A DNA stretch of 64,000 bases from Candidatus Terasakiella magnetica. Its GTDB lineage: Bacteria; Pseudomonadota; Alphaproteobacteria; Rhodospirillales; Terasakiellaceae. The DNA lies in the NCBI RefSeq assembly GCF_900093605.1, contig NZ_FLYE01000023.1:263830-327829 (forward strand), in the 5' to 3' direction. Shown one piece after another: positions 10,261-20,002 of this stretch. Each line of letters opens with the position of its first letter. Within the stretch, counting starts at the first letter, position 1. Below the pieces are notes generated by a model. It searched no databases. It worked only from the letters and a program-made list of their open reading frames with translations, and was not told the DNA's origin. Made by a program: the position numbers and the translations under genes.

Positions 10261-11253
10261 TTATTCAATAAGCTTTGCAGCCTCAGAGATAACTTCAGCA
10301 CCAACACCGGGCTGGAACATATGTTCACTTAAGTAACGTCGCCATGCTTTGGCACCACGTTGGCTTTGGAACAGGCCGAAGAGATGTTTTGCCATATGAC
10401 GAACATAAACATCATTGGCAACTTGTTCTTCGACATAGGGTAGAAAACGCTCTAAAGCCTCTTGTCGGGTGATGACTTCTTTGTTCTCATTACCAAAAAT
10501 CAGCTGATCGGCATTGGCCATAATATAAGGTGTTTCATAAGTAGCCCGTCCAATCATAACGCCATCGACTTTATCAAGATGGCTGGCGGCTTCTTCCACG
10601 GTTTGGATGCCGCCATTTAAGATGATTTCCAGATGAGGGAAATCTTTTTTGATCATATGAACAATATCATGGCGCAAGGGCGGGACTTCCCGGTTTTGTT
10701 TGGGGCTCAGGCCTTTAAGCCAGGCTTTGCGTGCATGAATGATAAAGGTTTCACAGCCCGTTTGGGCAACACGATCAACAAAGCCAGCCAAAAGCTCATA
10801 ACTGTCAAGATCATCAATGCCAATGCGGTGCTTCACCGTAATGGGAATATCGGTTGCATCCTGCATGGCCTTGATGCAATCAGCCACCACATCAGGCTCC
10901 GCCATCAAACAGGCACCAAATCGCCCGGCACTTACACGGTCACTGGGGCAGCCACAGTTCAGATTAATCTCGTCGTAATTCCAGTTAGACGCAATCTTGC
11001 AGCATTCAGAAAGTTGCTTGGGGTCACTCCCGCCCAGCTGAAGGGCAATGGGGTGTTCAATATCTTGATTGTAATCCAAAAAACGACCGGGACCATCTTT
11101 ACTGAAAATAATGGCAGGCGCCACAACCATTTCCGTATAAAGCAGGGTCTGTTTTGTCAGCCCACGCATGAAAACACGCTGGTGACGATCCGTCCATTCC
11201 ATCATGGGGGCCACGCTAAGGCGGCGGTCTGGTTTTTTGGGTAAATTGTCCAT
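10261..11253 (-). CDS. dusA: tRNA-dihydrouridine(20/20a) synthase DusA
   Basis: A flavin-dependent enzyme that reduces uridine 20/20a in the tRNA D-loop with NADPH. The TIM-barrel shows LSVAPMMEWTDRHQRVFMR at the N-terminus, INLNCGCPSDRVSAGRFGACL with the catalytic cysteine, ITVKHRIGIDD and HARKAWLKGLSPKQNR for FMN and tRNA binding, and LNGGI plus GVMIGRATYETP near the C-terminus. The WLKGLSPKxNR signature is typical of DusA rather than DusB or DusC. The start is placed at the ATG at 11253; a TTG three codons earlier is less likely. Confidence 0.95.
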   Translation of the reverse strand: MDNLPKKPDRRLSVAPMMEWTDRHQRVFMRGLTKQTLLYTEMVVAPAIIFSKDGPGRFLDYNQDIEHPIALQLGGSDPKQLSECCKIASNWNYDEINLNCGCPSDRVSAGRFGACLMAEPDVVADCIKAMQDATDIPITVKHRIGIDDLDSYELLAGFVDRVAQTGCETFIIHARKAWLKGLSPKQNREVPPLRHDIVHMIKKDFPHLEIILNGGIQTVEEAASHLDKVDGVMIGRATYETPYIMANADQLIFGNENKEVITRQEALERFLPYVEEQVANDVYVRHMAKHLFGLFQSQRGAKAWRRYLSEHMFQPGVGAEVISEAAKLIE

Positions 11254-11505
11254 GTGGCGCAATATACGCCTTCATTTAATTTGTTCAAGAAATTATGATT
11301 AATTGACTTTTTTTGAGTGTATTACAGCATGATTTTGCTTTTACTTATCTTCTTGTATTGATTGAGAAATACAATTGGACATCTGTTTTTTTAGGCGAAA
11401 AAGCGTCACAATAATTTTATAGGTTTAGGAATGCGAATATTCCTTTAGGTTGATCTGGTTTTTAGGTAGTATCAACAAAATCTCCTGATGAAAAAGTGAC
11501 AGAAA

Positions 11506-13386
11506 ATGACCAAAGATAGCCAAGAGCAGAAAATCACTGAATTGGAAGCTAGAATTGCAAGCTTGGAAAGCGAGCTTGAGGAAGCCCAAGATAGTGAGCA
11601 AAGGTTTCTTGATGCTTTGAAAGTCAGTCCCATGGCTTTGTGTCAGCATGATACAAAACTAAGCTATACGTGGCTGTATAATTCGCATATGGGTTTTGTC
11701 GATAATGAGGTGATTGGCAAAACCGATTGGGATATTTTGCCCACGGATTTGGCGGACCGAATGGGGGTTATCAAAAAACGCGTTCTAAAAACAGGGGTCG
11801 CAGAAAGGGTTGAAATTCCATCTGTTGTTGATAGTCCAGATGCTGAATATTTTGATCTGGTTGTCCATCCCATTACGGCAGAAGATAGTGATGAGGTCAT
11901 TGGCTTGACGTGCGGTGGCATTGATGTGACTGAGCGCAAGAAAATGGAAAAGCAGATTCAGGAAGCGCGCGATGCGGCCCTGATCAGCCGCCAGCATATT
12001 GCCGACCTGCTAGACAGCTCGGGCCAAGGGTTTATTTCCTTTGGGAAAGATATGATTGTTGGCAGTGAATATAGTAAAGCCTGTAACGATTTTTTCCAAT
12101 GTAAGCCGGAAGGTCTCAATGTTCTTGACCTGTTTTATACAGAGCAAGAGGTTCAAAAGAGAGAATTATTCAAAGAGAGTCTGATCAGTGCGCTTGGATT
12201 TGATGATGAATTTGCACAAGGCATGGTTCTCTCACTATTGCCAGCATGCTTTGAGATGAACAGCTATGTGCTCAAGGTCGAGTATAAGGTACTTCAGAGC
12301 TCAAAAATTATGATTGTCCTGACGGATATTACCAAGGAAACAAACCTGAAAAACAAACTTGAGGGCGAGTATAATCGCTTGAACATGATTGTTACAGCCG
12401 CCAGTGAACAAGGCGAGTTGTTTGAAGTCATTTCGGATTTCAGGGCGTTTCTGGCTGGTGAACTTGAACCTTCAAATTGGGTCAGTATCTATCGCCAAAT
12501 TCATACCTTTAAGGGACATTTCAATCAGTATTCATTTATTGAATTGCCCCTTGTTCTGCATGATATTGAACAAGAAATCCAGCAACAACAAGATCATGTT
12601 TCTCTATCTAAAACCAAGATGATAGAGGCCTTAGAGACTGATTTACAGGTGATTACCGATATCCTTGGTGAGGATTTCATCGATAAAAAAGGCTATTCGC
12701 AAGTCAGCAATCTATTGCTTGATGCCATCAAACAACGTGTGGCTCAGCTCAGGGAGCAAAATCCGGCTGCTCTTTCAGATGCGAATATTAATGAGCTGTT
12801 GGAAAAACTCGACAGCATTTACACCATTGATTTCAAACAAATGTTAAAGCCACTTGCACGTGGAACCTATAGCCTTGCGGAACGTTTTGATAAAAAAATC
12901 AACATTGATATTCATGGTGATGAAATTGTTGTTGAGCGCGAAAAATTCCATGACTTGGCCTCAAGCCTGATCCATGTGTTTAGAAATGCAGTTGATCACG
13001 GCATTGAAGATGAGGAAGAGCGCGATGAAACCGGTAAGGATGAAATCGCGACCATTGATTGTCACTGTCGAGATACCGATGGTGAGATCATTCTTCAAAT
13101 CAAGGATGATGGGCAAGGCATTGAACCTGCAAAAATCAAGGATGTTCTGATCAGTAAATACCATATGGCTGATAAAGAAGTCGATGAGATGTCTGATCAA
13201 GAGTTACTGCAAACCGTTTTTGACGATCAGTTTTCATCACGTGATGAGGTGACAGAAGTGTCTGGACGTGGTGTAGGCTTATCGGCAACACGAATGGTTG
13301 TTGAAGAGTTTGGCGGCACCATTGCCATGTCTTCTGTTCCCGGTCAGTGGAGTATGGTTGAAGTCCGTATTCCTAGAGCCTCATAA
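11506..13386 (+). CDS. PAS-Hpt histidine kinase with CheA-type ATPase domain
   Basis: A 626-residue soluble kinase. Residues about 1-30 form a coiled coil (EQKITELEARIASLESELEE). A PAS domain follows (residues 30-150, with LSYTWLYNSHMGFVDNEVIGK), then a second PAS-like region. An Hpt domain holds the likely phosphoacceptor His333 in YRQIHTFKGHFNQYSF. A CheA-like HATPase domain ends the protein (VFRNAVDHGIEDEEERDE, IKDDGQGIE, SGRGVGLSATRMVVEEFGG). The order Hpt then CheA-type ATPase resembles CheA, but there is no CheW-like P5 domain, so coupling to receptors would have to be different. The CheX-like and CheY-like genes directly downstream are the obvious phosphatase and target. Confidence 0.88.
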   Translation: MTKDSQEQKITELEARIASLESELEEAQDSEQRFLDALKVSPMALCQHDTKLSYTWLYNSHMGFVDNEVIGKTDWDILPTDLADRMGVIKKRVLKTGVAERVEIPSVVDSPDAEYFDLVVHPITAEDSDEVIGLTCGGIDVTERKKMEKQIQEARDAALISRQHIADLLDSSGQGFISFGKDMIVGSEYSKACNDFFQCKPEGLNVLDLFYTEQEVQKRELFKESLISALGFDDEFAQGMVLSLLPACFEMNSYVLKVEYKVLQSSKIMIVLTDITKETNLKNKLEGEYNRLNMIVTAASEQGELFEVISDFRAFLAGELEPSNWVSIYRQIHTFKGHFNQYSFIELPLVLHDIEQEIQQQQDHVSLSKTKMIEALETDLQVITDILGEDFIDKKGYSQVSNLLLDAIKQRVAQLREQNPAALSDANINELLEKLDSIYTIDFKQMLKPLARGTYSLAERFDKKINIDIHGDEIVVEREKFHDLASSLIHVFRNAVDHGIEDEEERDETGKDEIATIDCHCRDTDGEIILQIKDDGQGIEPAKIKDVLISKYHMADKEVDEMSDQELLQTVFDDQFSSRDEVTEVSGRGVGLSATRMVVEEFGGTIAMSSVPGQWSMVEVRIPRAS

Positions 13387-13405
13387 GTAAATAAGGGCTC
13401 AAAGA

Positions 13406-13912
13406 GTGAGTAAACTTGAAAAACTGATGCATGTGGTTGAGCGCAACGTCAAAGACTATTTGCGCGAAGAAGCTGGTGTTAAAGACATAAAATGTAAAAC
13501 AGCTTTGCGCCAGCTCAGTACATTGCAACTACGTGAAGTCACCTCAACAATCAGCGTGGCTGGCAGTATCAATATGTTGCTCGGCTTTAGTTATGATGAA
13601 ATGCTCTTACAGCGGGTGGCAAGTGCCTTTTTAGAAGAAGCTCAAGCCAGCAAAGAAGAATGTATGGATATGGCTGGGGAGTTTATTAATATCATTCTTG
13701 GGCAGGGGGCCAACGAGATTGATATGAATAACCCAAGCCCAACTCTTTTTTCACCACCGATGACCATGTTGGGGGCGAAAAAAGTGATACAGCATAAAGC
13801 CAGTCAGTATTATTCAATTGAGCTGGAAACAGAATATGGCAATCTACATATTTTATGCATTGGGCCAAAGGAACTTTTTGATACGAGTTTGAATTACTTG
13901 GGGGGAGAGTAA
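13406..13912 (+). CDS. CheX-like chemotaxis phosphatase
   Basis: A 168-residue protein starting at a GTG. The central part AGEFINIILGQGAN has the E-x3-N pattern of CheC/CheX/FliY phosphatases, which remove phosphate from CheY-type receivers, and an earlier segment SINMLLGFSYDEMLLQRVA fits the CheX fold. It lies between the Hpt kinase and the CheY-like gene; its stop overlaps the CheY-like start by one base, so the three are co-translated. It probably resets the adjacent response regulator. Confidence 0.8.
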   Translation: MSKLEKLMHVVERNVKDYLREEAGVKDIKCKTALRQLSTLQLREVTSTISVAGSINMLLGFSYDEMLLQRVASAFLEEAQASKEECMDMAGEFINIILGQGANEIDMNNPSPTLFSPPMTMLGAKKVIQHKASQYYSIELETEYGNLHILCIGPKELFDTSLNYLGGE

Positions 13913-14295
13913 TGAAAAGATTGAACGTAATGATCGTTGATGATTCTCAGATCATGATCAAGAAGATCAAAAAGCACCTTGAAGCTTTAGGTCATCGTAT
14001 TGTGGCCACGTGCCATTCCGGTAGTGAAGCGCTTGTACAGTATAAAAAGGTCAAGCCAGATCTGGTCACGATGGATATTACCATGGCGGATATGAACGGC
14101 ATTGAAGCAACCAAAGTAATTGTTAAAGACAATCCATCTGCCTTGATCATTATGGTGACATCCCATGGGCAGGAAGGCATGGTGCTGGAAGCCATCAAGG
14201 CAGGGGCAAAGGGATATCTTTTAAAGCCAATCAATGAAGACCAGCTTCAAGATACCCTGAACACAATTGATGCGAAATATTTGAAGTCGGCTTAA
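13912..14295 (+). CDS. CheY-like single-domain response regulator
   Basis: A 127-residue receiver with no output domain. It has MIVDDSQIMIKKIKKHLE with the acidic pair, PDLVTMDITMADMNGIEAT with the phosphoacceptor Asp, MVTSHGQEGM with the Thr/Ser switch, and KGYLLKPINEDQL with the conserved Lys-Pro. It overlaps the CheX-like gene by one base. The obvious donor is the Hpt kinase two genes upstream. Output could be by protein contact, for example with the flagellar motor or another kinase; the sequence does not say which. Confidence 0.92.
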   Translation: MKRLNVMIVDDSQIMIKKIKKHLEALGHRIVATCHSGSEALVQYKKVKPDLVTMDITMADMNGIEATKVIVKDNPSALIIMVTSHGQEGMVLEAIKAGAKGYLLKPINEDQLQDTLNTIDAKYLKSA

Positions 14296-14498
14296 TCGAG
14301 CCTGAAGCCGACTTTTAGCACGACCTGATAATGTCCGACTTTTCCATCCACAATATGCCCGCGTGTTTCTTTGACTTCAAACCAATCCATATGGTTGATG
14401 CTTTGGGAGGCTTTGGCCAATGCGGTGTTGATGGCATCTTCAATAGTTGTCGTTGAAGACCCGACAATTTCGACTTTTTTATAGACATGACTGCTCAT
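14292..14498 (-). CDS. Dodecin-family flavin-binding protein
   Basis: A 68-residue protein matching dodecin, a dodecameric flavin-storage protein. It reads MSSHVYKKVEIVGSSTTTIE, then DAINTALAKASQSINHMDWF with the flavin-stacking Trp, then VKETRGHIVDGKVGHYQVVLKVGF. The start at 14498 gives the usual length; an ATG seven codons upstream gives an atypical extension. It converges with the CheY-like gene, and the two share four bases at their 3' ends. It is transcribed against the signalling genes around it and is probably functionally independent of them. Confidence 0.93.
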   Translation of the reverse strand: MSSHVYKKVEIVGSSTTTIEDAINTALAKASQSINHMDWFEVKETRGHIVDGKVGHYQVVLKVGFRLD

Positions 14499-14580
14499 AA
14501 CTAAATCCCTGATATACAAGTTAAAATATTTTATTATTATAACTCATATAGGAATAACTAGGCGCAAGTCGTAGAAAAAA

Positions 14581-17406
14581 ATGCAAGCACGTCATTCCTC
14601 GTTAGCAAAAAGGCGGTTGATCAGTTTCGTACTGTTCGCCTTATTTGGCGTGTTTTGTTCTATTGGTGCGGGTTTTTTCGTCAAAACATGGCATAAAAGC
14701 AACGAGGCTGTTTCTGAGAGAAACTGGGGGGTAAGTGTTGGTTCCCAAATTAAAAGTGAATTATCGCGCGAAACCGAAATTCTACATGTTCTGAGAAGCA
14801 TCCTGCTTGCCAATAGAGATTTCCCAAGAGATGCGTTTGATATTTTTATCTCCTCTTCACTGGTGCGTTTCCCCCATTTAGAAAATATTTATTGGGCTGA
14901 ACGTAGTGGCAGCGATTATGGTGCAAAATCAAAATTTCCAATCATTGCGACTTATTCGCGAAGTGGGGTCGATCTCTTTGGCCGTGATCTTATGGGCTTG
15001 GCGGATGTTGAGAGTTTGGTTGAGCGGGCAAAACGTAGTCGTCGTTTACTTTTGTTTCCTCAGTTAAATGTGAAAGGCAGCGGGTTATTTTATGCTGCCT
15101 TACCTGTGATGGGCAGAGGGGCGCATCCCATTGGTGAAATTAGCGGAATTTTATTGGCGCAGTTTGATTTTGAAACGCTTTTTAAGCGGGTGTTGCTGAC
15201 CCGTGGGGACCGGGTCGTTTCGGTGCAGTTGCGTGATGTAACCATACCTAATGTGCCTCATGTTTTATTTACTCATAATAAGGAAGGCTTGAAAAGACAG
15301 GCCCTTTCATCGCGTTTTTCCGTTTCTGGGCGTATTTTTGAGTTGGAGTTTTCAAGCCAAGCCGGCAATCGTTATTTTTCTGTCTGGGGAATTGTCACCG
15401 CATTGGGCTTGGTGATTACAGCCCTGATCCTCTATTTGACCATGCGCATGAACAAGATGGAGTTTTTGATTGAGGACGGCGTTGCAATACAGATGAAGGA
15501 GCTCAACGAGAGAAACCTTCTTTCGCGCCATTTTCTTAATTTCACGCTTGAAGCGTTTTTTGCCTTAGATGAAAAAGGTATTATTGTAAAAAGTAACAAC
15601 CGTGGTGATGAGCTGTTTTTTGATGGTCTAAGTACATGTTTAGGCAAGCATATATCTGAATTATTCCCCCCGCAGGAATTCTCTCAACTGTTTTTTCAGG
15701 GCAAAGAAATAACGCCGGTTGAGCTTAATACAGCCATTCAGTTAGAGGGGCGGGCGTATGATAATGAAACAATTCCACTTGATGTGCGTGTAACTGAAAT
15801 TACCAATGCCACAACCTATAAATGGTTGGTTATTTGCCGTGATATTACGGCAAGAATGCGTTCTGAAAAGAGACGTGAAAATAGTGATAAGCAATTTAGG
15901 CAGGCTTTCACATTAAGTTCTGTCCCTATGGCGATTTTAAACCCCGGTGGCTTTATTGTTGATTCAAACAAAGCGTTTCAGAAGTTCTTGGGCTATAGCG
16001 AAGTTGATCTTTCGGCAAAGCCGATCAGAAGCTTCATGCATCCCGATATGGCACATCCGCTTGATGAGTGGCTTAAAAGTGCTTCGGCAAGAAAGCTGGA
16101 AAGTTATCAGTCAGAACAGCGCTTGCTGAATAAGGCTGGGTTTAATTTGTGGGTCGTGGGGAGTTTTACGGCCGTTTACCGCTTTGATGGCAGCCTAAAG
16201 CATGTGATTTGCCAGTATCAGGATTTTACCGATCAGCGTTATGCAGAACAGGAATTGAAACTTCACCGTGACAAACTCAAAGAAATGGTGGTTGAGCGTA
16301 CCAAGGAAGTGGAAGGCACGCGTGAACGCCTTGTCACATCCATCAATGCGGCTGATAGTGCCATCTTTGTTTATGACAGTGACATGAACCTTGAATTCTG
16401 TAGTGATTTAGCTTCTGAAATGTTCCCTGAAATGAAAGCCGGGTTTGAGATCGGTACAAATGCATCTGAGCTTGTCAGGCTGTTTTCTTTTTATACGGAT
16501 GAGGGGCATGAGGAGCAAGAATCCCGTATCAACCGTTTGAACCAGGGTATTTTTGATGATGATATCCAGTTAAATGATGGCCGCTGGATCAAGATCAGTC
16601 GCCGCAAAACACCTTCAAACGGCACTGTTGCCGTTATGTCGGATGTAACGGCCTATAAAGAACAACAGGAGCTTTTGCGCATTCAGGCAGAAGGTTTGGC
16701 CCATGCCTTAAGGTGCCAGCAAGAGGTCAATGAGCAACAAAAGATGTTCACTTCTGTGATCTCTCATGAGTTTAGAACGCCATTGGCCATTATTGACAGT
16801 ACGGTGCAACGCATTGTCAGAAAAGGCCAAAACCTGAGTGATGAAGAACTCCATGACAGGTTGGGACGTATTCGAAGTGCAGTAAACCGTTTGTTAAAGC
16901 TGATTAAAAGCATTCTTACAGCTCAACGCCTTGAAACGGGCAAGCTGGAATATAAACCTCAAAATATCGAGGTCACAACATTTGTTCAGGATGTTTGTCG
17001 TTCACACAAGGAACTCTCAGAGAACCATAATATTGAGGTTATGGCTGATGAGGTTGATCATCAGGTGAGAATCGATAGTGAATTGCTTGAGCTTGCCTTG
17101 GTGAATTTGCTGAATAATGCCGAAAAATATTCGCCAGATGGTAGTGAAATTATCGTGGAAGTCTGGGAGGATACTGACAATGTAGGTATTTCTGTGAAAG
17201 ACCAAGGCATGGGAATTTCTTCACAGGATCAAAGCAAAATCTTTGAGCGTTTCTTCCGTTCTTCTGAGGTCGGCAGTAAAGAAGGCACCGGCGTTGGGCT
17301 TTCAATTGTGAAAATGATTATGGTTTTGCATGGGGGCGATGTGAGCTTTGAAAGCCAAGAAGGTGAGGGGAGCACATTCACGCTCCTTGTTCCTAAATTA
17401 GTTTAG
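14581..17406 (+). CDS. CHASE/PAS hybrid membrane sensor histidine kinase
   Basis: A 941-residue inner-membrane kinase. One membrane segment near residues 11-33 (LISFVLFALFGVFCSIGAGFF) and another near 268-288 enclose a periplasmic CHASE-type sensor domain (HVLRSILLANRDFPRDAFDIF and FPHLENIYWAERS). Two or three PAS domains follow between about residues 310 and 700, one with FRQAFTLSSVPMAILNPGGF. The HisKA domain has His729 in ISHEFRTPLAII, and the HATPase domain has LVNLLNNAEKYSPDGSE, VKDQGMGIS and GTGVGLSIVKMIM. No receiver is attached. The chemoreceptor operon begins directly after it; functional linkage is plausible but not shown. Confidence 0.9.
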   Translation: MQARHSSLAKRRLISFVLFALFGVFCSIGAGFFVKTWHKSNEAVSERNWGVSVGSQIKSELSRETEILHVLRSILLANRDFPRDAFDIFISSSLVRFPHLENIYWAERSGSDYGAKSKFPIIATYSRSGVDLFGRDLMGLADVESLVERAKRSRRLLLFPQLNVKGSGLFYAALPVMGRGAHPIGEISGILLAQFDFETLFKRVLLTRGDRVVSVQLRDVTIPNVPHVLFTHNKEGLKRQALSSRFSVSGRIFELEFSSQAGNRYFSVWGIVTALGLVITALILYLTMRMNKMEFLIEDGVAIQMKELNERNLLSRHFLNFTLEAFFALDEKGIIVKSNNRGDELFFDGLSTCLGKHISELFPPQEFSQLFFQGKEITPVELNTAIQLEGRAYDNETIPLDVRVTEITNATTYKWLVICRDITARMRSEKRRENSDKQFRQAFTLSSVPMAILNPGGFIVDSNKAFQKFLGYSEVDLSAKPIRSFMHPDMAHPLDEWLKSASARKLESYQSEQRLLNKAGFNLWVVGSFTAVYRFDGSLKHVICQYQDFTDQRYAEQELKLHRDKLKEMVVERTKEVEGTRERLVTSINAADSAIFVYDSDMNLEFCSDLASEMFPEMKAGFEIGTNASELVRLFSFYTDEGHEEQESRINRLNQGIFDDDIQLNDGRWIKISRRKTPSNGTVAVMSDVTAYKEQQELLRIQAEGLAHALRCQQEVNEQQKMFTSVISHEFRTPLAIIDSTVQRIVRKGQNLSDEELHDRLGRIRSAVNRLLKLIKSILTAQRLETGKLEYKPQNIEVTTFVQDVCRSHKELSENHNIEVMADEVDHQVRIDSELLELALVNLLNNAEKYSPDGSEIIVEVWEDTDNVGISVKDQGMGISSQDQSKIFERFFRSSEVGSKEGTGVGLSIVKMIMVLHGGDVSFESQEGEGSTFTLLVPKLV

Positions 17407-17436
17407 TTGCGCTCTTAATCGCTTTATGGCTATGAT
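17407..17436 (+). promoter_or_regulatory. Possible sigma-70-type promoter of the chemoreceptor operon
   Basis: TTGCGC and TATGAT separated by 18 bases directly follow the stop codon of the sensor kinase. The chemoreceptor gene starts 55 bases further on, behind a strong AAGGAGGGGAG ribosome-binding site. Read by eye only. Confidence 0.35.
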
Positions 17437-17491
17437 AATACAGCGAAGTTTTTTGCGCATAAAAACATAAATAACAAATTAAGGAGGGGAG

Positions 17492-18790
17492 ATGTTTGGG
17501 TCATCCCTTAATACGATCAGGATCTGCTTGGGTGGAGCACTGTTATTAACAGTGGTGCAGGTTGTGATATTGCTTTCTTCAGGCGCGATGCTCTCAAGTG
17601 TTGTTGCACTTGCGGCTTTGGTTTTTTCTGCTATTGCCTTGATATATGTGGCAAAAGTCTCAAGAAATATTAAGGGTGCAGTCTCTTTTTGTCGCAAAGT
17701 TGAAAGCGGTGATTTTGAAACCCGCATCACCAATATTGATGGCAAGGGTGAAATTGCCGAAATGTTATGGGCCATGAATGGTCTGGTTGACCGTATGGAT
17801 GCATTTGTGCGCGAGGCCATGGCCTCTATGGAAGCGGTGAGTGATAACCGTTTTTATCGCCGGATTCTTGAACAAGGTATGGTCGGCACCTTCTTACATG
17901 CTTCGCAAACAATCAATAACGCCACGGGCGCTATGGAAAAAGTTTCAAACCGTATGATTAAAATGGGGGACGAGCTGGAAGAAACTGTTGGTAATGGGGT
18001 TACGGCAATTTATGGCAGTGCGTACCAGATTATGGAACGTACAAAAAATATGGGTAACCGTATTGATCGTTCTTCTACGCGTTCTGTTGATGTGGCAAAA
18101 GCAGCCCAACGCACTAATGAAACGGTACAGATTGTGGCTGAAGCCACCTCGCAACTTTCAGCCTCAATCACAGAAATCAGCTCTCAGGTCAACCAATCTG
18201 CCTCAATTGCGCGTGATGCGGTGACCAATGCACAAGCTGCCACCAATGCCATGGATGGATTGAACGTTGCGGCTGATAAAATTGGTGAAGTCGTTCAATT
18301 AATTACAGCCATTGCGGAACAAACCAACCTCTTGGCGCTCAATGCGACAATTGAGGCCGCACGTGCAGGTGATGCAGGAAAAGGCTTTGCGGTTGTGGCT
18401 GGTGAAGTGAAAAACCTAGCCAACCAGACAGCCCGTGCAACTGAAGAGATCGCGCAACAAATTGGCGGCATCCAAAGTGCGACAGAAGAAGCCAGTGATG
18501 CGATTTCCAGTACGGGCAGAACGATTTCTCAGATTGATGAAATTGCAACAGCCATTGCCTCAGCTGTGGAAGAACAAGGTGCCAGCACGGAAAATATCGC
18601 CTCAAACATGCAAGAGGTCGCTGAAAACTCAGAGATGGTTAGAAGCCGGATCGTTAAGGTAAACCAAGGTTCTGCAACATCTTATAGTGCGGCCATTCGT
18701 GTGATGTGGGCGGCGCGTGACTTGAATAAGCCTGCACAAGAACTAGATGATGAAGTCAAAGCATTCCTCAAGAGTTTGCGAACACAATAA
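17492..18790 (+). CDS. Methyl-accepting chemotaxis protein without periplasmic sensor domain
   Basis: A 432-residue chemoreceptor. Two hydrophobic segments near the N-terminus (around residues 10-30 and 35-55) are almost adjacent, leaving no room for a periplasmic ligand domain. A HAMP-like region follows ([20 protein letters not shown]), then a long coiled-coil signalling domain with the conserved hairpin tip ([18 protein letters not shown] and [18 protein letters not shown]). No C-terminal CheR-docking pentapeptide is seen. It is the first gene of a run that continues into STAS, HATPase and PP2C genes 18, 9 and 0 bases apart, so its output may be a partner-switching module rather than flagellar CheA. 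No CheW is encoded nearby. Confidence 0.92.
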   Translation: MFGSSLNTIRICLGGALLLTVVQVVILLSSGAMLSSVVALAALVFSAIALIYVAKVSRNIKGAVSFCRKVESGDFETRITNIDGKGEIAEMLWAMNGLVDRMDAFVREAMASMEAVSDNRFYRRILEQGMVGTFLHASQTINNATGAMEKVSNRMIKMGDELEETVGNGVTAIYGSAYQIMERTKNMGNRIDRSSTRSVDVAKAAQRTNETVQIVAEATSQLSASITEISSQVNQSASIARDAVTNAQAATNAMDGLNVAADKIGEVVQLITAIAEQTNLLALNATIEAARAGDAGKGFAVVAGEVKNLANQTARATEEIAQQIGGIQSATEEASDAISSTGRTISQIDEIATAIASAVEEQGASTENIASNMQEVAENSEMVRSRIVKVNQGSATSYSAAIRVMWAARDLNKPAQELDDEVKAFLKSLRTQ

Positions 18791-18808
18791 ACAGGGATAT
18801 TAAAAAAT

Positions 18809-19114
18809 ATGGATCATTCAATTACAGAGAACAATGGCGTCATTCAGGTTAAGTTGACCGGAGAATTGACACTCAATGATGAGGAAAAGTTCCGCTCTTT
18901 GAGCCTTGAGGCCTCAGAACAGTCTGGAAGTAAATGTGTCATTGATCTTAGCGCACTTGAATTCCTTGATTCCGCAGGGCTTGGGCTTTTGCTTGTGCTT
19001 AAGGAGTTTTGTGAGGATGCGTCTAAAACCGTCTCTATTCGACCCGGTGGTGGTGAGGTGCGTGAGATTTTGGATATTTCAGAATTCTCAAGCCTGATCC
19101 CTTACGAAGAATAA
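18809..19114 (+). CDS. STAS-domain anti-sigma factor antagonist
   Basis: A 101-residue SpoIIAA/RsbV-type protein. The switch segment VIDLSALEFLDSAGLGLLL contains the serine normally phosphorylated by an RsbW-like kinase, and the C-terminal part VREILDISEFSSLIPY fits the fold. In partner switching the unphosphorylated form sequesters the anti-sigma kinase. The kinase candidate (19124-20002) and phosphatase candidate (20409-21149) follow in the same run, giving all three classical components. No sigma factor gene is present in the window. Confidence 0.93.
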   Translation: MDHSITENNGVIQVKLTGELTLNDEEKFRSLSLEASEQSGSKCVIDLSALEFLDSAGLGLLLVLKEFCEDASKTVSIRPGGGEVREILDISEFSSLIPYEE

Positions 19115-19123
19115 TTACATCTG

Positions 19124-20002
19124 ATGGAAAGCTGGAAGAGCAATTGCCTTATCGTTGAAAGCGACCCTGAACGCCGCAAGGAGTTACGCGAGTGTGTGAC
19201 TATGCATGGGTTTGGGGTGATGTACTGCGATAGTCTGGCAAGTTGCCCCCTTCCTAATGATGAACCCGATGCAGTGATTTTTGGCCCCGGGGCAGAGATC
19301 GGTGATGATGAAGTCAATGACGTTGAATTGCTGATCCGTGAATGTCAGGTTCCAATTCTATGCCTGCCCTCTCAGAAGGCTCAACTGATTGAACGTTATG
19401 AAGATGTTCATGCCTATTTCACACTTGATGATGCCAGCCATATGGTTCTGTCCTTTGTACTAAGCCATCTTCGCAGGCGAAATATCCGTGAAATGATGGT
19501 CAATGCTGTGGCAGGTATTACACAGCTGACCAATGGGGAATTTACCTTTAAAAGCCTTGAAGAAGCCCAAGCGCTGGCTCTGTTAATTGCATCGCTTGCA
19601 CCTGAAAAGAAAATCTTACGTCTTGGTTTGATGGAACTTTTCGTCAATGCCATTGAGCATGGCAATCTTGGCATCACCCATGAAGAAAAAATTCAATTGC
19701 GCAATGAGGGTAAATGGATTGAAGAGGTTGAAAAGCGCCAGTCGGATGAAAAGTTCCGTGACCTTTATGCTTCTTTGAAGTTAAAACGTGATGGCGATAG
19801 GCTCAAACTATGTCTTTGTGATGAAGGCCAAGGCTTTGATTGGAAAAAGGTTTTACAAAAAAGCAAAGAGAAGATAAACCTAACAAAATCGGGTCGGGGG
19901 ATCGTGATTATTCAAAAAGCGGGACTTGATGATATCTGCTATCAGGGATGCGGAAATATCGTCGAGTTTTCCTTTAAAATCACGAGGGTTGAGGAACTTT
20001 AA
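19124..20002 (+). CDS. Receiver-like/HATPase protein, RsbW-type anti-sigma kinase candidate
   Basis: A 292-residue two-part protein. The N-terminal 115 residues resemble a receiver domain (NCLIVESDPERRKELRECV, DAVIFGPGAEIGD) but lack a clear phosphoacceptor Asp at the usual place, so this part may be a pseudo-receiver. The C-terminal part is a GHKL ATPase with N-box LRLGLMELFVNAIEHGNLGI, G1 box LCDEGQGFDW and a glycine-rich SGRGIVII loop. These are the features of RsbW/SpoIIAB-like serine kinases that act on STAS proteins. Its stop overlaps the start of the receiver gene by one base (TAATG), which indicates coupled translation. Confidence 0.85.
   Translation: MESWKSNCLIVESDPERRKELRECVTMHGFGVMYCDSLASCPLPNDEPDAVIFGPGAEIGDDEVNDVELLIRECQVPILCLPSQKAQLIERYEDVHAYFTLDDASHMVLSFVLSHLRRRNIREMMVNAVAGITQLTNGEFTFKSLEEAQALALLIASLAPEKKILRLGLMELFVNAIEHGNLGITHEEKIQLRNEGKWIEEVEKRQSDEKFRDLYASLKLKRDGDRLKLCLCDEGQGFDWKKVLQKSKEKINLTKSGRGIVIIQKAGLDDICYQGCGNIVEFSFKITRVEEL

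Noticed and set aside
10633..11244. 203-codon open frame opposite dusA
   Set aside because: The dusA frame carries all catalytic motifs; this frame has no motif and no ribosome-binding site.
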